NCBI RefSeq assembly: GCF_028769735.1
Contig: NC_088171.1
Location: 80,838,716 to 80,902,715, forward strand
Direction of reading: 5' to 3'
Length of the DNA stretch: 64,000 nucleotides
Source of the DNA: Zonotrichia leucophrys gambelii
Lineage: Eukaryota; Chordata; Aves; Passeriformes; Passerellidae
In this document: one piece after another, positions 13,667-27,919 of the stretch
Layout of the letters: every line of letters begins with the position of its first letter
Position numbering within the stretch: the first letter of the stretch is position 1
The notes under the pieces: generated by a model
What the model was told of the DNA's origin: nothing
Database searches by the model: none
The model's input: only the letters and a program-made list of their open reading frames with translations
Made by a program: the position numbers and the translations under genes

Positions 13667-16402
13667 GAGCTGCAAACTTACTGTTCTTAAAAAAAAAAAT
13701 CCTCTTTCTCATTCTCACTTTTTTCCACCTATAAAATGCTTATATAAAACAAATGAAAAATTTAAACTCCTAGAAACTACTCTTTCTTGCCCTGAAGGTG
13801 GCTAAAATTATCACAATTATCCAGGCAGCCCTAACTGTTGACAGAAGTTTTTGTTTGTTTTATGTAGCTACTGTATTTCATTTAGAAACTACTAAAAATA
13901 AAATCATCTTAGAGACCATCTGCTTAAAATGACAGTGCATACTAGGGCTAAATTTTTAAACTTCTTTTCCTGCTTTGTTCATTATCTCTTGAAAAACTGG
14001 TTACTTAACAAACTCAGTATTCAGTGCTAAGGGCTTATTTTCTGAATTGATTTGCTGCTTACATCCAGTGTGTCCACATTCATTTGCAACAAGTAGCCAT
14101 AATTCACTCATATGCTGACTGCTTTGGGAGATCAGAGGGTAAAAGAAGGGAGAGCTTGTTTTCATACTTAAATAGCATGGAGAGCTATTCAGGTACCTCA
14201 GAGCAATTAACTCTTCCTTTGATGAAGGGACCTTTTTCCTTTTGCCCCCTCATTGCCTGTTCTGTTCTGGATTCCAGGATGTGAGGAAGAAAAACCTGAG
14301 CAGATGGTTAGAGCCCATAATTTACCACTGCACATAATGGGCCTTTTGTTTGGTTTGGTTTTGGTTGGTTTGTTTCTTGGTTGGATTAAGTAGTACACAT
14401 GTTGAGAAGGAGGAAATTTCCTTTTCAAGAGAATTTGTTGGTAGAAGTTCCAACACTTCAACACGTACTGTAGTCTTGTCATTCAGGCTGTTTTCTTCTG
14501 GTATTTTGTGTGATCTCCAAATTACCCACACCTGCATTTAGCGTCTAGGATTGAAAATGAGAATAAATAAGAAATGGAGATAGGATAATTAATGTGTCTT
14601 CAGTTAGTTTATTGGATTTTGCTCTCATTTCTTATTTTTGTTTAAACAAAAAATCTGGAAGATGTCTTTGGTTTGTTTAGAGATGTTTTTATAGAATGCA
14701 GGTCTAATAGGTTTGAAGAACCTGTTAGGAAGTGTTAATATTGTTAATTGAAAGAAAGCAGATGTAAGAGGAAGATGCCCTGTCAGGTTTCTATGATCTC
14801 TAGCAATTCAAACATAAAAAAAGTGCGCCCAGTGAATCTCTTTCTTTTCACCTGTTGACAGAGCTATGGTTAACTGGAAACAATGATGTTCATAATCTTT
14901 GGCTACTGAAGTTTGTAGCCTTCCCTGATACTTTTTACAATGTTCTCTAACTTTTCAAAATATCAATTAAATGTTAAAATCTTTCTGAACCTATGCAAAT
15001 GTCTCTTGCAAAGATTTCCAACAGTCTGTATCATCTGAAAATTCATTGGAATAGTCCATATGTGATTTATTACTACATCTTTATGGTTTCTTTGTATTAA
15101 ATATTTAATATGAATTCTAATATTTATGAGTTAACCTACATTTTGGCAGAAGAGAAATAGCCAATTAAATTCTGAGTGGTGTTTTACATCTCATATTCGT
15201 ATTCTGAATCTCCATAAAGAAACAACTGTAGTGACAACACTCAATCTGGCAAATGTCACATATGAGAAAAGAATAAACAATCCCTCTTTCTGCAGCAATT
15301 CATTATTATTGTAAGATAAGTCTTCCTTCCCTGAAATGTTATGGGGAATTGTATTTAAAGTGTGCTTGGGACAGATTGGAGAGATGCTGTGAATTCCCCT
15401 CGTGATGTAAACTTGGCCTTTGTGCAGAAGAATCTTCATCATTTAGGAAGGATACTATGATCAGTATTATTTTAGCCAAATATTATAACTGAAGTCTGCA
15501 ACAGGTCTGCCACGGGTTTTTTGGCAATGAGGTCTCAGATGATCACAGTAACTGCAACAGAGAACTTTTTTGTAAGTTACCTCCTTTTCCGAGTTTCCCT
15601 AGTTTCCCTTTTTTAGCTTAAAAATGTATCACTAGATGGAAAATGGTCAAAATATTTCTATGTCACAAAAAAAAAAAACTCTTGGGGAAAAGGCATATGA
15701 TAACTAAATATATCATGTAGAGAGGCTGTGTGTATCTCTGGTTTTAGGGACATGAAGTCCAAAGCTATTTCCATTAATGATTTTACTTGTAAACCTAGAG
15801 TGGAAAAATTCACCTGAAGTGATAGATTGATTTTAAGTTCAGGTCTGGAAGCTTCATAATACATACTGGGACTTGTTCAGCATACTTGAATTCAATTCTT
15901 TTATGTGATACTAATGGTGTTTCATGTTTTATATGATTAAAGTGCAAAGACTTGAGTGCTCAAGTAGGGCCAAAAATGTGTAAGAGTTTTACACTGACTG
16001 TATCTGAAAAAAACACAAACAAAAGACAAAATTGGTCATTGCTTTCTGTATAAGATAGCAATTGGTATTGCATAGAGACAGCAATAAGTAAAAAGGACTT
16101 TTTTGCAGATGAGCATTTCATAGCAAACCATTTGTGGTGATACGAGCATGCGTTTTCTTTCTTTTAGTATATTAAGATTTCATGTAGCCTTTTTATTTAG
16201 AAAACTTAATCAGTTAGAGAACTAATTCCACAGTTACTTCTTCCGGAACTTCTGATAAACAAAGGGATACTTTGTTTAATTCTTTTTCCAGAGGAGTACA
16301 GCTTTAAATGACAAATAGCTTCAAATTTGATTTTAATGTTTGCTTTGACAAAGTGGGGACAAAAAAGATTTTTAGACATTTCTGTCTTCTTTGTTGACCT
16401 AA

Positions 16403-16726
<324 letters not shown>

Positions 16727-17812
16727 TAAGGCTTTCACTTAAGTAATTTGTTACTGTTACAAAATGAAAAACATGCATGAAATACTGTTCTAACTCATTG
16801 TTTTATTTTCTTTGGAATAGTTTGATTGATTGCATACCGTTTAAACACTGTATCATAGTTGTTCAGTAATCAGCTAGTGGTGTAGTATTGAGCTCTCTGA
16901 AACATATGGGCATTTCCTTAGGGTTCTCTGAGAGCCATCTAGACACTAAATACAAACACAGAATATGAAAATTAAGCAAGAAATTTCTAAATCAAAGCAT
17001 CCTTTAATGCATAATTGTGTGAATAGGTTTAATTTGGCTGTATTTGCAGCTTGAATGGTGCTCATTTGTGTATGATGCTGGAATTCAGTGCAGATTGTAC
17101 CTAAAATGTGATTCAGACATCAGTATAGAGCTTGTTCTGTACCTGTAGCTGACAGGTACTTCTTTCTTGTTTGTTCCCTGTGGTTAATGGGACCAGCACA
17201 GCTTTTGGCACAAGTTAAACAGAAGCTCTGAGGGATCTGACAAACACACAGCAGTCAATTAAAATTGAATGAGTGAAGCCGTTACCAGCCCCAGCTGCTT
17301 CCCCTGGCCCTCTCAGAGACACTGCTAATCAGGGACATGTGGTGTGCACATAAATCTGTGCCTCTACTGGCACCTTTTAGCCTGGCATGTAAAGAGAAAC
17401 TGAGATCAAGATCTGCTACTGCCTGTTTGTCAGAACTGTGCAGTGATGCTGACTTGCCAGTGCTTCATCTTCCTCACCCTCAGCAAACCTACTCTGTGGA
17501 TCCATCCCACTATAGAACCTTCCCTTGCAGGCTTTTTCATGCTCAGGAAATTCCTTAGTGAGTAAGCATGTAGTCTGCTGGTGTTGGCAGAGCTGCACTG
17601 GTTGCAAACATCACCTCAGACATCTTAAATATAGTAATAAAAATATTTGCATGAATGTAAAGTGAAGAATGTTTGTGCACTGGAGAAGAGAACTCAGGTA
17701 CAGATATCACTGAAAATTTTAACTGTGTGCTCTCTCTGTACTTGACTCTCATCCTTATTCTAAAATAAGTTCTTCGGTAAAAGAACTGATAAATCTCTGA
17801 GAAAGGAAGTGA

Positions 17813-17868
17813 AATTATTAGAGCACTTTACTCATTGGACAATTATTAGAGCACTTTACTCATTGCAC
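17813..17868 (+). repeat. 28-bp tandem duplication
   Basis: Two adjacent copies of a 28-bp unit (17813-17840 and 17841-17868) beginning AATTATTAGAGCACTTTACT. They differ at one position (GGAC versus GCAC). This is a simple slippage-type duplication with no sign of coding use. Confidence 0.98.
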
Positions 17869-20800
17869 AATCTCTGCTGGCTCCTGTTAGCCATAGATTG
17901 AGACTCCTCAAGTAGCTGTCCCATTCGAGGGAGGCAGATGGTTTCATTTCTGTTGCTAACCATATAGGAAGAAAGATCATTGTTGATCTCACCTGCCCAG
18001 CAGCCTTTGGACATCAGCCCTTGTAAGCTTCAGGCTCATGAGCTAAAAGGGTGAAGGTAGGTAAATACAGCTCTAGAGCACTAGGCAGCATTCAGAGCTT
18101 CTTCTGTGAGAAAGGATAACAGAAAAAACAAGGATTCCCCCATTCCATTTGTTATTATTCAGGACTTTTATATACCCCTCACTATGTAATAATGCAAACT
18201 GCTGTGTAAACAAACCAAAGTACCTTTCTTAAAGCAGTTTGTCTGAGAATATGCTTTCAAACTTCTGGTACTTTGGACTTTTGTAAGATGACAAAATAAG
18301 GGGATGTATTGTAATACTTTCCTAGTGCTTTGTGGAGCTTTTCAGTCTAAAGCACCTAACATTATCAAACTATTTTATCCCTCTCTGTATCTATCTGTGT
18401 ACCCACCTCTGTTATTTAATGTCAAGTCCTGTTGTGTTTAGGTCATGCCTCAGCAGAGCACTTGAAACAGTTTCTGTGTTTGCTTGTTGGGATCAGGGTC
18501 TACCCAAATGGCTCAGTAGTGTGCCTAGGGCCTGCTCGACCTTCCACTGAGTCAGTTTCTCAAGGAGCCTTTTTTGTGAGAGTTCAAAATCCTGTTGATA
18601 AGGAGATATCACAACAGATATCTCAGATTCTTCATAGATGTATACCTAGCTAGAGGAGCTTGAGCAGTCCTGTCAAAGCTGCCCAGGACAACTCCTGTGA
18701 TAACTGTTAAGGATGAGTTGAATTATAAATAATACACCTAAATAATACACGCTGATACCAAAATTCTCTTTTCTGCAAAGTATTTGTGTTGTAGTTGTGT
18801 GTCACGGCCAGTTCTCCTGTCTGAGAATGACCACATTTAATACTGAATTCCTTCTAGCAGCATTCCAGTCCTGCTGCACATGGTTGCCAGCTCTGACACA
18901 AGGAAAAAAGTACCAGGACACAGTATATTTTCCTTACAATCTCTTATTGAGATTACAGAGAAAAAAAAATCCAAAAAATTCTTTTGAAGCCGAGAAAACT
19001 GCTCTTTGATGAAATACCTAGCTTTAATATAGCAAAGGACTTCGGCTAAAGATGAGAAACTGTCTTGGTGGTCTTTCAAATCCTAGAGAAAGGACAAACA
19101 TAAATATGTGTAAGTAAAGAATAGCTGCTGCTATTTAGTCTGCCTGACAGCCAGTGAGGAAAAGGCAAATGAATTCACAAAATATTTTTTTAAGTTTTAA
19201 TCTTTAATGTACACTTAATCATGCATGCGCAGAAAGAATAATATTATACAACAACTTAGTTTGTTTGCCTGGTTGTATTGAATTTGAAATGTAATGCAGT
19301 TGTTAAAGTTTTAATTCTGGACTTAACCTGACAGGGAAAAAAAGTTCTCTTACCTTTGTCACTATTGAACATGGAATTCTCACACTGCAATTAACGGCTG
19401 TTTCATCCAGAGTTTCTGGAAATAACTTTTCTGAAATACTTCTTTTTTATTGTTCTTTTAAACATGATTTATACTGTATCATCTATCCAAAAATATGATT
19501 AATGATCTTTCCTCCAAACCTGACCATTGTTTCAGTCTTGTTTTTGTATAGTGGCAGACTTGTCCTACTTTCATAAATTAGTGGGATATGTATAAAATTT
19601 CTCTTCGTGTACTTGGTAGGACAAAGGCCTATCTTATATTCCTTTTGGGGAAGAGTGTCATAAAAAAATTTAGACAGAAATAGAAAATAGCAGCTGTGAC
19701 TATGTGCATTTCTGAGATTCCTAGTATCTTTTATGGTTTTATCATTATGTTTTTATCTTCTAAAATATTTCAATTTCTGTGGCTGAAGTGTGGAACACTA
19801 CCCCTGGCTTCTTCTGAACCCTCTCCTCAAGAAAAGGAAGTGGAAATGCTCTCCAGAAAACATTGAAAGAAAGATGCTCAGTCAAAAATGTTGGATGCAC
19901 AGCTAGGGAAACTGGAGCTATTTTTTCCTCCCTGACCATGTTCTTTGTATTAGGTGTTATTTCTAGAGCACATTGATCACAGATGTGCTTATGAATTTCG
20001 TGATGTCACTGGAAATGTGCTTTTATTGCTGCATCACCGTAAATGTCCCACCCAGTCTTACATAGCAATGAGGTCTGCAAATCCCTTTCTCTGTCCTTAA
20101 GTACTTCAAACAAAGTTGGTAACTGTTTATGTGAAGATGTCCCAGGCTAAATGCTAAGGTTATCAGAAGTCATTTTCTTCCTCACAGAATAAACCCAGCT
20201 TCTGGAGTGAATTAGGTTTTGTATTTCTATTTTTCCCTTGTCAGCCCTGATCACAGCAGAACAGCAATAGGCAAATGCAATAAACACTGGCCATTGATAA
20301 AAATGGTGGTGTTACTTCTTGCAGGTGCTGCCACTTCTATGCTGCTCAAAACCATTCAGTGCAAGTCTTTATTTCAAAGTACAGTTGTAACTCCTGCTCT
20401 AATCTGAAAGTTTTTTCACAAATGCTACTCCTGAGTCTCCTTGAGTCTTGCTGACTGCAAGGCAGGTGCTATACATGTTCTCAGTAGTGCTTCTCATTCT
20501 GTGCCTTCATTTTTATTCCATGTGCTGGGTGCTTATGTGGTGCAGCAGATATTAGAATGGAGTTGAAGAAATTGGATTGTTTTTGCTATTGTTTGATAGA
20601 TAGATTTTTCATCTTCCTTTGAGTAGTGACCAATCATCGCTGAAGGTCTCACATAAGTAGAAGGGGACATAGGGAGGCAGAAGTCATAATATAAAGATAA
20701 TAAAAATTGCCAGGCAGCCCATTTCAGTTAGGCATAATAATTCTAAAATTGAGAGTCTCAGAATACTTCAGTAAATTCTTCTATAAATTATTCTTTCACT

Positions 20801-22069
20801 GGTAACGGTGAAGAATGTAGCTTAAAGGCAAAAGGGAAGGAGGGAAGAAGTTTTGATCAGATATTTGAAAGCAAATGAAAAGCCTATCAGGCAGAAAAGC
20901 ACAAGAAGACCCTTTCAGATGGCATTTTTCTCCTCAGGAGAGGCTCTTACACCAACAATGGTGAGATTGTGAGCAGGGCCAGAGTAGCTGCTCCTGGATG
21001 CCAAGAAGGAACAGACAGGATAGGAAAGGAGAAGCATTTTAAAATACTCTGCGGAGAAAATTTCTTTAAAAGAGCACATTCTATTAAACACAGGGTTCAT
21101 TCTTCCACAGCATTCTTTTCTTCCTATAATGACATTTTCCTCCTTTGCATGAGGTCACCATGTAAAAGGATTGAATTGTGCAGTTTCACACGCCGACACC
21201 ATTTTGCCCTCATGGAAAATGGCAGCCTGCCATCAGCTGCAGAGGTGTAACAGTTCACTTGGGCGTTTTGGCACCAGTGATTCCCTTCCTCAAGCTAGGA
21301 AATTAATTTTTGCCAGCAAAGTCACAACACTTGAGATTCCCGTCTCAGGAAAATAATTCAAAGATGCCAAATAAAAGAACGGCAACTGCTGAACTGTCCT
21401 GCCTGAAGCCTTCCCTTGCATCCTTAATTAATACTGCTGAATTGGACAGTGTCCTCATTATCTTGGAGAGCATTTCCATAATCTCCCTTCAGAAGAAAAG
21501 TATCAGTCCAGACACTATAACATGGAGTTGTAAAAACTGAGTGACTGCACGTTGAAAGCAACTCTTTTCCCAACTCGTTGAAGCCCATCATTCACAGTCA
21601 TTTTTTCACTAAACTAAAGGTATTTCTACATCTTCTTCTGTGAGTTCTTTAGACTGTGCCCAGCACCCTTCCAACACAGTACCCTGCTTGTTCACGTGTC
21701 AGGCCGTGGACATAAACTCCATTAGCCCCTCATTCATCTTCTTTATAATACACACAGTTGCAGTGTCGTAGTGACTTCGATGCTGCCCGTTGCAACATAG
21801 ATTCCTGATGATCAAGGATACTCACATACCTGTTTCTAGCATGGTTTTCTCCCAGGGAATACTTGCATTTAGTATGGGGTGATGGAGAAAAAGTTGCTTT
21901 TAGACATATGCTGACTGACAGAAATCTTCGTAGTATTTGAAGGATCCAGAAGGGTGATTGGAAGTGCCCACATCATCCTCAGAGGGTATCTTGATTTGAA
22001 TTCTACAGTGTTCTGCAAGATTCCCCTCTGTTTCCATAAGGATATCAGAGAAAACAGATTATCCTACCA

Positions 22070-22483
22070 TGCTGCAGGCTTGGGGAAGAGAGTTACTGGA
22101 AAAGCTGGAATGCTGCCCAGCAGGAAAGGATCTCCACCTGGTGCTGGTCAGCAGCCAGCTGAACATGAGCCAGCTGTGCCCAGGAGGCCAAGAAGGTCAG
22201 AGGCATCCTGGCTTGTACCAGCAGGGCAGTGATTGTCCCCCTGCACACAGCACTGGTGAGGCTGCACCTTGAGTACCAGTCCAGTTCTGGGCCTCTCACT
22301 ACCAGAAGGACATCAAAGTGCCAAAGCATGTTTAAAGAAGGGCAGCAGGTGAAAGGGCTGCTGTAGATCGTGTAGATGTGGCACTTAGAGGATATAGTTT
22401 GGTGGTGGACTTGGCAGTGCTGGGTTAATGGTTGGACTCAATGATCTTAAAGGTCTTTTCTAACCCAAATGACTTGATGTTCT
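22070..22483 (+). mobile_element. CR1 LINE fragment, 3' region with internal deletion
   Basis: From about 22083 the sequence follows the CR1 (chicken repeat 1) region encoding the end of the reverse-transcriptase ORF. Landmarks are GCTGAACATGAGCCAGC near 22158, a CATCCTGGCTTGTA block near 22204, GTGATTGTCCCCCTGCAC near 22230 and CACTGGTGAGGCTGCACCTTG near 22250. At about 22361-22371 it jumps to the extreme 3' region (GTAGATGTGGCACTTAG ... GGTTGGACTCAATGATCTTAAAGGTCTTTTC), so the UTR and RT end between them are missing. The RT frame is broken by frameshifts. The usual ATTCTATG tail repeats are decayed. Orientation is the same as the host gene. Recognised from memory of the consensus; exact subfamily not assigned. 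Confidence 0.9.
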
Positions 22484-24408
22484 TTTTTTCCCCCCTATGT
22501 GTTTGAATAAGAATTATAGTTCTGGATTCAATTTCCCATACGTAGCCTTGCTCTTCTCCTTTTACTTCTAAAATGTCTTCAGTTGAAGGCTGGAATGTGG
22601 CTTGTACACTGGTGATCCTGTCAGTTTTCCATTAAAGACATTATGAGAACTCGTTTACTTTCTGCATACAAGATATAGGCATAGTATTTAATTTAAGTGA
22701 AAGAGGTACCTCACAGGTGATACTGTAAAGCACTGTAGTAATTGCAGAGAGACTCTACAGCATTTGTTGAGAGTGCATTTTAGTGCAGACAACACCTGTA
22801 TACCTTTGGAGAAATTTTACTTCCCTATTTGGTCATAAACATTTTGTTAGTACTCTGATAAGTAGTCTGATAATTTTCATATATTAAAATAACTCTATGG
22901 GTAAAATCTCACAATTTGAGAAATACTTCCCTCAATGGCTTCACAAGGAATTTCCTATTGTAGTGATGATTTTTTATATTAAAAGATGCTTTCCTGTACC
23001 TGATTACTAAAATGAACACTGAGATGTTCATGCTTTTGCTTACCTGTGTTTGGATTACTGCAGTACAGTTTGGGTCTATGCCTGCATTCCCCTGGGCAGC
23101 TGTGTTCATCTCTGCAGGCAGACATCAAGCAATCCATTTTCAATACACTTTCTGTGGAGTTTTTACTGGTAGAAATTACTTAACTGAAGTAAAGCAGCAC
23201 CCAGTGGCATACCCAGAAACAGTCTTTGAATTTTTTTTTTTATTTTTTATTTTATTTTCTAAAGCCTCGTTGACAATTTTACAAGACTTACCTTTTGGGT
23301 TCTTACTGATCTCTGCTTTCTTTTCTAAGAAGTCAATCAACAGTTGGTACATAGTTTTGCAGTAAAGGTTGGAAGATTTTATTGATGGGTTACTTAGTGT
23401 CAAATATTCAAAGACAAAATGCTGCTTGTTTGGGGTTTTTTATACTTTACTCTCAAAGCATTTTTGGAAATGATCCTTTGATTGGTCTTTTGTAAATTGT
23501 CTTAGTTTGCATTGTTGAAATAGTTTCTGCAGCAAGGCTTTCCACTCTTAGCATCTTGTTATTCAAGGATATGATTTTACATTGAGAGAAAGTTAGGTGT
23601 AACTTCCATGCAGAGCCATCAACACCCCCAGGGAGTTTCACTCTTCATAGTAAGACAAGGAAGACAAAGCATGCAAATAGATATATGATTACTTCTTGTC
23701 CCACTGTGTTCAAGGTTTTTGTTCTTTTGAATGAGGAATGCCATTTTCCATTCTACCTCAAAATTTATTTCTGTTTTAATGTTAGTTTTCCAAAGAGCTG
23801 TTGAACTACTTAAAAAATGCATTTCAGCCAAGAGAGGCTGCACTGTTACAGTATTTCTGTGTACTGCATATACCTTACGTGAGAAGTAACTTCGAGTGTC
23901 AAATAACTGACCTGTAATTACTAAATGACATTTGGTCAACTGGGTGGTTGATAATTACAAAACCAAACTGTGACAGGAATGATAAATTTGATCAATTTGA
24001 GTATCCATTGCTGTAGCTTTCTGTAGCACACGTATGGTTCAAGTACTTCTATCATGCTGTGACATGAAAAAAAATCCCCACATATTTATGTTTCATTAGC
24101 ATCAGACAGAGAAGAGAAAGGGGTCAATATGTGAGAGTATCACAAATAGCAAACATGTCAAGTAAAAGCTGTAGACATGAATGTACTTGAAATAAAAAAG
24201 GTGTATAGTGAAAGCATTTGATTAAGTTTCAAACCCATTGCCCATTTTTAGCTCTGCATGATGATGGGCACTCTTGTCAATGGGGATGTTAATTTTTTAT
24301 TATTACTATTTCCTTTTACTCTTCTTAAGGGTTCTAAGTTGGCAACAACCTGTCAATATCAACTCCTACGTGGCTTCAGGATGAAAACATTTGTGAGGGC
24401 TGTTCCTC

Positions 24409-24655
24409 TGTCGTGGCTTGACCCCAACCAGCAGCTAAACCCCACGCAGCCGCTTGCTCACTTGCCCACAGTGGGATGGAGGAGTGAAAAAAGTGAAAAG
24501 TAAAAAAACTCAAGAGATGCAATAAAGACACTTTAATAAGGAGAGCAAAAGCCACATACACTAGGAAAGCAAATGAAGGAATTAATTTGTCACAGCAAAA
24601 CAAAGAATTTCCTATTCCATCACTTTGTATGGGCAGGCGCTTTGCCTGGCATCAT
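24409..24655 (-). mobile_element. Endogenous retrovirus LTR fragment (solo, 3' part)
   Basis: Starting at TGTCGTGGCTTGACCCCAAC, the sequence matches an avian retroviral LTR that I recall from many bird genomes. The blocks seen are CAGCAGCTAAACCCCACGC, AGCCGCTTGCTCACTTGCCC, GTGGGATGGAGGAG, a diverged AAAACTCAAGAGATGCAATA and ACACTTTAATAAGG. Read on the - strand, the LTR ends ...CCACGACA at 24409 and carries an ATTAAA-type poly(A) signal upstream, so transcription sense is opposite to CTNND2. The match fades after about 24655, and the expected 5' end with its TATA box was not found, so the copy is truncated or strongly diverged. No gag, pol or env remnants lie beside it. The family name is not assigned. 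Confidence 0.75.
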
Positions 24656-27600
24656 ACGTCTTGTGGTATTCTTGCAGTCCCAGTAATCTGAAGTGGTCTA
24701 GAGGGGCTGAAGATATCTTTTCCACTGTCCTATTGGAAGATCTCTAAAGCACCTGGGGCTGCTGAAAGATGAATCCACTTTTTGTTTGAAATAGAAATTA
24801 TGTCCTTTTATTCTCACATGATCAAAATCCCATCACTTGGATACACTAACTATGGCTTGTCCCACCTTCTTTCCAAAGAAATTTTTTAGAAAACTTAGTA
24901 GTAGACTAGCCCTTGTTTTCTGCTACTTCTGCTTGGTTTTGATTTTCTTTTTTTTATTTTATCCCATCTTTTACACTATGTAACCACTTGTGATCACTCT
25001 GCTCCCTTCCATTTTATCCATTCCAACAATCAGTAGCTTGAATTCTCTTTCTCTGTTAGGACAGGCAGATATAAATGGTTTGTCTCTCCTGAGCAAAGCA
25101 ATGATATCTGTGCTTCAAGCTCTTCTCTATTGACAGGTGTACAAGAGAGTTTATATGACAGCATTTCAATAACTACAGTGCCAGTTTGAAGTGTCTCATA
25201 TGTCTGCTCTTTATGTCCCTTTATGCCATCTCCATGAAACCCTCTCTCCTGTTTCAGTTGTGCATAGAGTACAAGCCTGTGGCTGAAAATTTTTCCTCTT
25301 TAACATTAACTTGAACAGGTGAGGCAGAAATGGCTACATGGGTCTTGACACAATAGTCTATGTTAACCCTGTTAAGACCACCTAAATATGAGTGGTCTTA
25401 ATTACAATGCTAATAAAAACCCAGTTTCAGTCACTTTACATAAACTATTGTAATTATGTTTCTCAGTCTAGAGACCAACACTGCGTTACTAAATAATACT
25501 TATGAAAGTATATCCCTCTGGTTTTTTCTTGCTAATATATTGTCTTAATTTTGCTAGTAACTTCCAGATAAAATGATAAAGTGGTAGACTTTTTCACAGG
25601 AAAAAAGCGTAAAAGTGTACTTTCTATCTGGCATTTAAATCTTACACTGACAGTCTTGTTTTCAAAAGCAATTCTGAATGTATTTCTGTGTTTATTTTTG
25701 CCATCTTACTTACACAGTACCATTTTGTTATAGTTCTGTTTTCTGATGAGAGATGATATTTCTCTTTTCATCTCTGTCTTGTGCACAGTCTTTACACTGA
25801 TTGAGACTGAGTATTAATGACTGTCACTGAGTGCTGTCCTGTCTCCCCATAATATGTACTTTCTGTAGCACTAAAGTGTCATTTCACACTCTGGGATCCC
25901 TCTGGGATCATTAAACCAAGGTTATTCTTGATTTCATCATCAAGATCCTGTGCCTGAATTATAATAATGATTTACTGTGTATCTGGCATTTATTTCACTT
26001 GACTTAAGGAAAAGTGAAATAAAATTTATTTGTTCAATAAATGAATTAATGACAAGCCCTGCAGGAGTAACATTTCTTATAAGGGGGAAAGGCAGATTTA
26101 GGATATTAAGTTTATTAAGTTGGGATGTTAACTGAACATTGCACAACAAAGCAGTGGGAGATTGCTGCGGCCAGTTCTTGTCTTGTAATCCTCTGCTCTG
26201 CTAAGGATCTTGATAAATGCTTTAGGTTTCTGGCAAGAATTATTTCTGTTGGAAAAAAGCTTTAGTCATGTAAAGTGACATGATTTTAAAAAGAAGTAAC
26301 TAAGAGTGTATTATTTCATAAATGTAATGGAACATCTAGTTGTGGTTGAGTTTTTCTGAGTTAATGCTGAGTAAGCAGAAATTAGACATTTTTCTTGCCT
26401 TACTGTTTTCAGTTGTTTTGTAACATCTCATCTTGAAAAGAGATTGAATCAAGCAAATTTACAAGGTGACTTAAAACATTATTTTACGAAATTGTGGGCT
26501 TAATATTGAGAACGTATGTTGGTGATTTCATCTCAGCACTGCTTTACACTTCTTTTGTGTTCCTCCTCTCCCACTGCCCAGTTATTCCCTCTGCAGGGAC
26601 TAACCAAAAGGACAGTATTTTTCGCACTCTTCCAAGAAGTTTATCTCTAAGGTTTTTCTGATAATAATAGTCAGCAACAATATTTCGAGTGAAAGTGAGC
26701 CAAAATTTTATATATATTTAGGTAATAGTAATAGTTAACAAATGTCCGTGTTTTATTTGGATAATTGCAACTTTGCTCTTTGTGCTCTGCTGTTTGTTCA
26801 CTACAGTGGAAGCTGGTAGCAGCTGTTCACAAACATCTTTAGGATGCAGAATTTGACCTTTACTCTGCTGCTGTTTAGGGTCCTGGTTCTGGTCTTCTTG
26901 CAGGCTGAAGGGAGTGATTTCTAGACTCTCTATTCATCTGGGTTTAGCATTCATTCCTACAGTGTCTGCCTCACTGGAGATGGGAGTACTGGCTAAAGGT
27001 TTCTATCTTTTTCATCTCTGGGCAGCCAGAATAAGCACCTAGAAAAGAATTTCAGGCAATGAATTTGATAAGCAAAAAAATTCAGATATGAATATCTGGT
27101 GAAAATGCTTTTCACGCAGTTAGAAGAGGAAAAAAAAGCAGTATAATGTGTGCAAGATGAATGCTTTTGTGCTTCTTTCTGTGGTATGCAGCAGACACAG
27201 AAAGAGCATTGCACTGTACTGTTCCTCTCTCCACTGGTCTGAGGAAAGCATGTCATGGTTGTATCAAAACATTTGCAAAAGCTTTATATTTTGTGTTCGA
27301 AAATACTCAGTGGTAGGGAAAGAAGGGTAATTCACTGAAAGACAGTGTCATTTGGCATAGGTAGTGTGACATTTTGAATGGGTAATAAATATATTTGCAG
27401 CTTTTTCAAGCAATATAGTGGATTTCTTTCTATTCATAACTCTCCTGCCAATTGCTTCTCTGATTTATTAGACTGATGTGAGAATGCAGAGGATCACTTT
27501 CCTATTGTAGAGCATATTTTTTATTACTGTTCTCATCATCCAGCAAGCCGTGGTAAGACTTTGCACACTATATATAGAAATAAAATAACCTAGACTGATA

Positions 27601-27877
27601 TCAGTATCTGTAATTTGGTGCTTTCTCAACATATCTCTACTAAAAAGGTTGACAGCAAAATGATTTCAATAAGGAAAATCATAGTCCTGATAAAAAGGAC
27701 CTGCCAAATGAAACTTTTAAGGTAAAGACCATCAGTTGATCTTCAAAACGCGTTTAAAAATACAAAGAGATGTCTGTTATTTAGCTACTGAGAGTGGTGG
27801 CAGCAGAAGGCACAGGTTTGTAGAGACATAAGAGCACCTAAGGCTCTAAAACAGAAATGCCCACCTTGAAACCAGCA

Positions 27878-27919
27878 CATATATATATATTTTAATATAT
27901 TTTTTATATATATATATAA
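27878..27919. repeat. (AT)n microsatellite, interrupted
   Basis: Two AT dinucleotide runs flanking a short T-rich spacer. Self-complementary, likely variable in length. Confidence 0.95.

Noticed and set aside
22069..22329. Overlapping open frames around 22.1 kb that could suggest a gene
   Set aside because: They are broken remains of the CR1 reverse-transcriptase end, frameshifted between frames.
24258..24603. Open frames on both strands at 24.3-24.6 kb
   Set aside because: They fall within the LTR fragment and its flank. No gag, pol or env motif is present.
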